From positions 8,751,697-8,815,696 of the forward strand of contig CM035807.1 in NCBI GenBank assembly GCA_020466095.1: DNA of 64,000 nt. Reading direction: 5' to 3'. Below are positions 58,651 to 64,000 of this stretch, piece after piece. Position 1 is the stretch's first letter. Every line of letters starts with the position of its first letter. This DNA comes from Chlorops oryzae (Eukaryota > Arthropoda > Insecta > Diptera > Chloropidae). The notes beneath the pieces were generated by a model, which was not told where the DNA came from, did not search any database, and saw only the letters and a program-made list of their open reading frames with translations. A program made the position numbers and the translations under genes.

Positions 58651-61589
58651 TAATGAAGATGAAATTTTTATGGAATATTTAACGATGAAAACTGACACAA
58701 ACTTGATCTGACAGGGGGGAAAAAATGCGACACCTGATTATTTTATTTTAATTTGTTCTCCTTCGTGTGGATAAAACTAGCAATTACAATAATGACTTAC
58801 CTTACCGCTTTATTAAATGCTTTATGTCATACAAAATCAATCAATCCTTTGAATTACGTCGAAGTTTTCCCCAATTATTGAAATTTAACTCCTTCAAACG
58901 ATTAAGTCACGAACACATTTCGAGTAATTATTTTTCAAATAATTTTCAAAATACACCTGAAAAAAAAGAAAGGAAAATTTTTGGTTAATTACTCGTTAAG
59001 ATGATGCAACACATTTTCAAAGTAAAACTATTCTCCCACATATGATTCAAGTGTTTAATTTATATAAATACAAAAAAAAAAAAAAAAAAAATTGTAACCC
59101 ACAAACTTAACTTATCTATAAAACTGTTGCGTGAGGAATGATAACGAACATTTCATTTCCTTAAGGGAGTAGGAAAAAGGCATACTTCAGAAAGGGTATT
59201 ACGCACATTTTGGGGTTTGAATTAACTCCCTAACTACATAGGGATAATAATACCGAATGGCCTTTTCGATACACATTTTCGAAAGACACACAATATTATG
59301 GTGTTCAAAACATCGCCCAACCCTTTGTGCTTTGGGCTTTCATAAGTGCATACACATATGTACATATGCCTGGCATATTAAGCCAGAATAATTTCCTTAA
59401 AGTTAAAATTAAAAGTTGACAGCTTCAAAAATGAAATTGTGCGCATAACAAGAAGACTTTGGAAGATTCAACATATCGTTGTAATATTTCACATAAATTA
59501 CATTAATTAAATGCAACACTTGAAATATTTTATTCATATATCCCATAACTTTTCACGTGTACAAAAAAAAAATGGTCTCTATTACCAGGACTATTCGGTT
59601 TTATTATGGCAGAATCATTTTCACTCTCGTTATTGTTATGATTATTAAAACCGTCAACGTTGTCATCATTAGCAGTTCACCATTACCGAATGTGGCTCTT
59701 CATGCAAGAAGAACCACCATCACTTACATGTACTTTTCTCTTTTTATGTGTGCGTGTGTGTGGTGTCAGCGACCGAAAATTAACTACCGCGGAATAAAGT
59801 ATCATTAATGAAGCTTTCTCTACCTTAACGAAATTAACTGACAGTCATAAATAAAAACAACGCTAAGAAAGTTAATAAATTATTAAATAAATATGTATGT
59901 GAAATATGCTCGTTTTTATGTATGTGTGTATATGTGAAAATGTTAACATGATAATTAAAGAAAAAAGCTCTTTAAGACACGAAAATAATACCTTCAATAT
60001 ACCAATTATTTAACCTAAGTACATATCTCGATTTATTTTTAATGTTATTTTTGGCTGCTTTGATTCATTTCATCAACATTTTTCTCTACTTACTTTATGC
60101 ATAAGCCATAAAAATCATGACGAAACTTGATAAAAAAAAAAACGAATGGAGCAGAACGGAAGCAAAATTCTGAGGCCACCGAAATGACGTTGCAGAAATT
60201 CGCGTTCGTCCAGTCACGGGTCCTTTTTTTGATGTTGTGCGACTACTCAAAAGCAGGGTTTATTTTGATATAATATGATGCCGTATCAAAAGGCTATGAC
60301 ACGACACACAGGAACATACACACAAATACCTGTTATCGTCGGAACGAAACGAAATCGCTTTTAAAGGCGGTAGTTAGTCAAATTAATTAAAAAACTTCAG
60401 CTGCTGTCGCTGTTGTCCAAAAGCTTGACTTTTCGCCCTGTTTTCCCTGACTCAGACTTTCAGCAGTTTGTCGTCCATAATAGAACCAACTTATTAGAGG
60501 TATATACATACATAATTATAATAAAAAACAAAAACAGACATATTTATGTATGTATGGGAGAAATCTTATTTACCTGTGCGTATATTCATTATGCTTTGAA
60601 TAAAAAATTTTTTTGTTTTTTTTTTCTTGCATCCCATAAGTTCATTAATTTTCATAAACTCCTAATTTACAAGCTTAAATACCATTTCCCGAATGTTATC
60701 ATGCGTGAGTTTGAGCATGCGAGTGTAAGCATATGTGTGTGTGTGTGTGTGTGTTGTGTCGTGTTAGTGAATGCGTGAGTGTATTTAATGTTATATACAA
60801 TTTTAATGGTTGTCGCTTATGGCCGGATTAACGACCAAAAAAGCACATAAACCAAAAGCAAAGATAAAGGCATAAAATTCAAAGCACTTTAAGCACATCA
60901 TACGAATGAGTTGTTTCGTTCGTCGCAAGCCCCGTCGTCCTTGTGCAAATCGTAATCATCGTCGTGATTCAGGAGTGGGAGGAGTAAGTTCATTGGCACA
61001 CAGCAAACGCAAATGTGTTCTAACAATATCAGACAGTTAGGCCATAAAAATATTTCGTTCCATAAAATTACCTTTGCCTTAAGAACGCATTAAATTCTTA
61101 ACCCCAGAGAGCCTTGTTATCATATTAGAGAATACCTACATATTTGTGTGTATGTGTGTGTGTGTGTGGTCTGTGTGTGTGTGTGTACGTGTACAGGTAT
61201 GTAAAATTCCTAACTGTCGAATAATCGACTTGAAAGTTTTGTAATGCTTCGGCGTGTCTAAATACCCAGATTGAATCAATTTTGTAGATAAATTCCAATT
61301 GAGGAGATTTTGTCAAATTAATAAAACGTTCAAAAGCAATCAATGTTTAGAGGATTTGAAGCTTTCTCCTTGCGAAATTTGACTTTGAGACAATTTGGGA
61401 GTTGTTTAACATGATTTATTGCTTTTCCACAATCTCTCAACCCTGAGGGGATTTGGTTATCAACATATTTTTTCTTAGTATTCAATTGTGATGGAAGCAC
61501 AGATAGGATTGTTTGTAGCATGAAAGCTTCGAAAATTCTACAATTTTGATTCTTCATTGAAATAGGCTTACTTGAAATAATTGTTGTAA
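58651..61589. other. Non-coding interval
   Basis: No supported gene. Poly-A run at 59073; (GT)n tracts at 60734-60754 and 61145-61187. Confidence 0.5.
61145..61187 (+). repeat. (GT)n microsatellite, interrupted
   Basis: Two GT blocks separated by GTCT, about 43 bp in all. Confidence 0.9.
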
Positions 61590-61710
61590 TCTCTCTTAAG
61601 CGGAGACGTACGGGTCCGGAAAATATGTCCGATTAAGAGGAAACTCTTTGAGAAGCAGAAACACTACAGCATTCCGAAAAAGGGTCCGCTTAAGAGGAGA
61701 AAGTACACTG
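61590..61710. mobile_element. pogo/Tigger-like relic, CTCTTAAGCGGAC termini
   Basis: CTCTCTTAAGCGGAGACG at 61590 and the right end, read inward, CAGTGTACTTTCTCCTCTTA then AGCGGACCC resemble the CAGT...CTCTTAAGCGGAC termini of pogo-group elements. A third inverted copy (TCCGATTAAGAGGA) lies at 61629-61642. TA follows the right end. The left CAGT terminus is missing, so it is truncated. Confidence 0.45.
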
Positions 61711-63487
61711 TATAAAATAAATTTTTTTCGGGCATTTTTCATGGTGCAAATATGCAAGGACGATTATGAATGAAACCACTGAAGTCTTAAGCTCACACTG
61801 CTTTAAGTTACTTTTATCACAAGTGGAAATATCCGCCCTTTAAAGGACTTCCTTGAAATCTATTTCATTTGATTATTTTTTATCTTTTTTCTTTTTTTTC
61901 ATTCTTCCTTAAATTAACGAAAGAAGAAATTATTTTCTTCTTTTTATTTTTCTTTTTCAATTTCTCTTGTCTTCAATTCGTAATCTTGATTGAAAACCAC
62001 GAATATCTGAGCACAAGGTGAAGGAAAAAATATTTTTCTTGATGAGCGCCCGCGCCGGACCTCTCGGTTTTTTTGATCTTCTTTCTGTTGCTGTGCAGTG
62101 GACTTGAAAATTTCTAATATTCCTTTCAAACGAAGGAATATAAAAAAAAAATATAAAAAATTATAAAAAATAAAAAATTATGTTTTTCTTTACTATTTAT
62201 TTCATTTTCATCTTCTTTTTGCCGCTTGTTAAACTCAACATGGCATGGAATTTGCACAAAATGGTTTTACTTCGACTTCCGTCTGGCGGAAGTGTCCCTG
62301 ACAACAAATTCCCTTTCCAAATTTCTTATATTTTCCACATCGTAGCTAAAAAAGGAAAAAAATCTGCCTCACAAAAAAAAAAAAAAAAAAAAAAAACATT
62401 CCACGAAATGACAACAACAACAGCAACAAATAATGGAGTTCTTTTTATGTTTTTACATTTTTCCCCCCCGTTGGGTTCTTTTCTGTCTCGCATGAAATTT
62501 TCTATTTATCGCCTTCATGGACCAAAATACATACACACATTTGAAGTGCTCGTAAAAACAGGCACTGGCATGATTTATATTCTCAAATAATTTCAATTGG
62601 GCTTTACTTTTTCCAAAGCCAAAGTAGATTTGACACTTCAGCATTTAAGTGCGTGAGTATGTTATCATTTTATGAAGCGTTAAGGAAACGAAAATTATTT
62701 CATGAGCCTAATATGAGCTTAGGAATCGTGGCTTCCTCGAAAGAATTCCCAAAGTCAAAAGACAATTGATATAATATTTCATGTTCTTGCTATAATTATG
62801 AATAATTGATTCTCAAAACCATTGAGTGCATTCGATTGAAACAGTAATCGATTCATTTTTCTTTTTTAAATACAAAATTATAGTAATTAATAAAATATTT
62901 AATAGCATATCTTCAGGAAGAATTGCTTTTTTTGGAATATTAAACGACTATAGTTCCCGAATGCGTCATTTTAGCACAACAGTGTTTTCGGAAAAATTAC
63001 TTGGCATATCTCAAAGTACATTTTGATGTTAATTTGGAACATTAAACTTCAACTCATACGTAGATAGGGACCAAACAGTGGACAAAAGAACTGAAATAAT
63101 AGTTATGTTGGAAATTATCGATATACTTCCTGAGGAGAAGTTTGATGATATTTTAAGGGTTTTATTTTTTTGATATTAGGGTGGTACATTAGGATGGTAA
63201 GCACTGAGATCTTGAGGGTAAGTACTAGAACGGTACGCCTGAGGTCAATGACTTATATAGAGGCCATATTAGTATCCTTGCGACAAAAACACTGATGTAC
63301 CAAACTTTAAACTCCGACTGTAAACACCAGAGTTATGAAGAAATATACCAATGCGCGACCTCTACGTTCGATAGAAAAAAATTTTTTTTTCTTTTCGTAA
63401 TTGTCTTGCAAAAATGCGTCATATTCGCTGGTATACGGTGCACTTTTTTTTTGAGGTACGGTCTAATGCACATCAATCCCTGGTGCA

Positions 63488-63605
63488 CCCGAGAAGTATG
63501 CAACAAAATTTTATTTTTTTTAATTTTTAAGTATGTTGCAGGTCGCTGACTGTAATCGAACTAAACACAGCTAATTTTGACATTAAACTCTATTTTTGTA
63601 CATTT
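63488..63605 (+). repeat. CCCGAGAAGTATGCAAC repeat, copy 2
   Basis: Aligned with 52171-52290 over the whole ~118 bp (see that entry). It lies outside any mini-me element here, so the repeat unit is independently dispersed. Confidence 0.65.
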
Positions 63606-63654
63606 TTGAAATAAAGTATACATAATATAGTATGGGTATAGTGCAGACCTGTTA

Positions 63655-63880
63655 AATCTCGATTAAGATTAATAATAATGAATTATTGTTCTTTTTTTTA
63701 ATCCATAATCATTATTAATTTAACTTTTTGAAATTTTTGATTATTAATGATTGCGATTACCAAATAATCGTGAAATAATCAGGACTATTTCAGATTAATG
63801 AAAAAAATCAGAAAAAATCAAAAAATAATCAAAAAAATAATCCCGATTAATTTTAGATTATTTTTGAATATAACCACCTG
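63655..63880. repeat. AT-rich dispersed repeat, copy B
   Basis: Contains AATAATGAATTATTGTT, ATAATCATTATTAATTT, TTTCAGATTAATGAAAAAAA and AATAATCCCGATTAATTTT, and is related to positions 1-300. Confidence 0.5.
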
Positions 63881-63885
63881 TGGTT

Positions 63886-64000
63886 AGGACCACCCCTCGT
63901 CAAACCACCGGCAATACTTTCGAGAGGCGAATTTTACATTGCGATGTCATAGGCAAGGACATATGGGCCCCTCGCTGTACTACTGACGAGGGGTGTTCCT
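63886..64000. repeat. Inverted repeat at the window edge
   Basis: AGGACCACCCCTCGTCA (63886-63902) and TGACGAGGGGTGTTCCT (63984-64000) are inverted with one mismatch, with an 81-bp spacer. The structure may continue beyond the window. It could be a small TIR element or one end of a larger one. Confidence 0.5.

Noticed and set aside
59240..59256. TAGGGATAATAATACC resembling a homing endonuclease site
   Set aside because: Only the first nine bases match the I-SceI site; chance in AT-rich DNA.

Overview
This window looks like gene-poor, AT-rich genomic DNA from a brachyceran fly, possibly a tephritid or muscoid. The evidence is the repeat content. There are mini-me/DINE-1-type elements with a (GTCY)n core and a CTTACTTGTTT end, abundant ACATACATATGTATGT runs, tRNA-derived SINEs ending in CCTA repeats, a RNase H-type LINE end, piggyBac, hAT and Tc1 relics, and long A and T runs. 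There are no prokaryotic genes, operons, rRNAs or CRISPR arrays. Almost every short open frame is chance or repeat-encoded. Species assignment is inference.

Genes. The best host-gene evidence is at about 35.2-36.54 kb on the plus strand: an arthropod initiator-like TCAGTC, about 1.2 kb of possible 5' leader, then an ATG opening a 19-residue signal peptide cut by a consensus splice donor in phase 1. I could not recognise a second exon, so the rest of the window (27 kb) may be its first intron. The second clear coding segment is the terminal exon of a hAT-type transposase-like protein (17961-18620) with splice acceptor, stop and poly(A) signal. A 244-nt minus-strand open segment near 24.7-24.9 kb with good splice signals is a speculative exon.

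Mobile elements, left to right: a mini-me/Helitron-like element with a 127-bp tandem array (741-1932); a 244-bp piggyBac-type MITE with TTAA duplications (1950-2193); SINE copy 1 (2673-2916); a broken Tc1 transposase (about 4484-4821); a palindromic relic (7351-7396) and a 458-bp TIR element (7446-7903); an ACACSGAGAGAAA-ended element made of ATTACATATGTAATTG-like motifs with another element nested inside (9158-10266); the hAT exon and its TTCTGATTT arrays (17.8-18.9 kb); a 182-bp piggyBac-type MITE (27106-27287); a 545-bp GCGAGAG element (32952-33496); a 5'-truncated LINE (41241-41588); SINE copy 2 (49739-49953, 14-bp target duplication); a TGTTCAGACGGCA-TIR element (50264-50808); a second mini-me-like element (51489-52877); a second ACACCGAGAGAAA-ended element carrying two tRNA-like modules (55607-56515); a GGACTC-type higher-order array (57.85-58.65 kb); a pogo-like relic (61590-61710).

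How they relate. The SINE and the LINE share a 13-nt block plus a CCTA-rich tail, suggesting the SINE uses that LINE's machinery. A CCTAAAAGTATGCA motif recurs at least nine times and is the terminus of one TTAA-flanked MITE. Two elements share ends but carry unrelated interiors, each built from many copies of its own short self-complementary motif; this is the most unusual pattern here. All calls come from reading the sequence by eye; no database search or alignment program was run.
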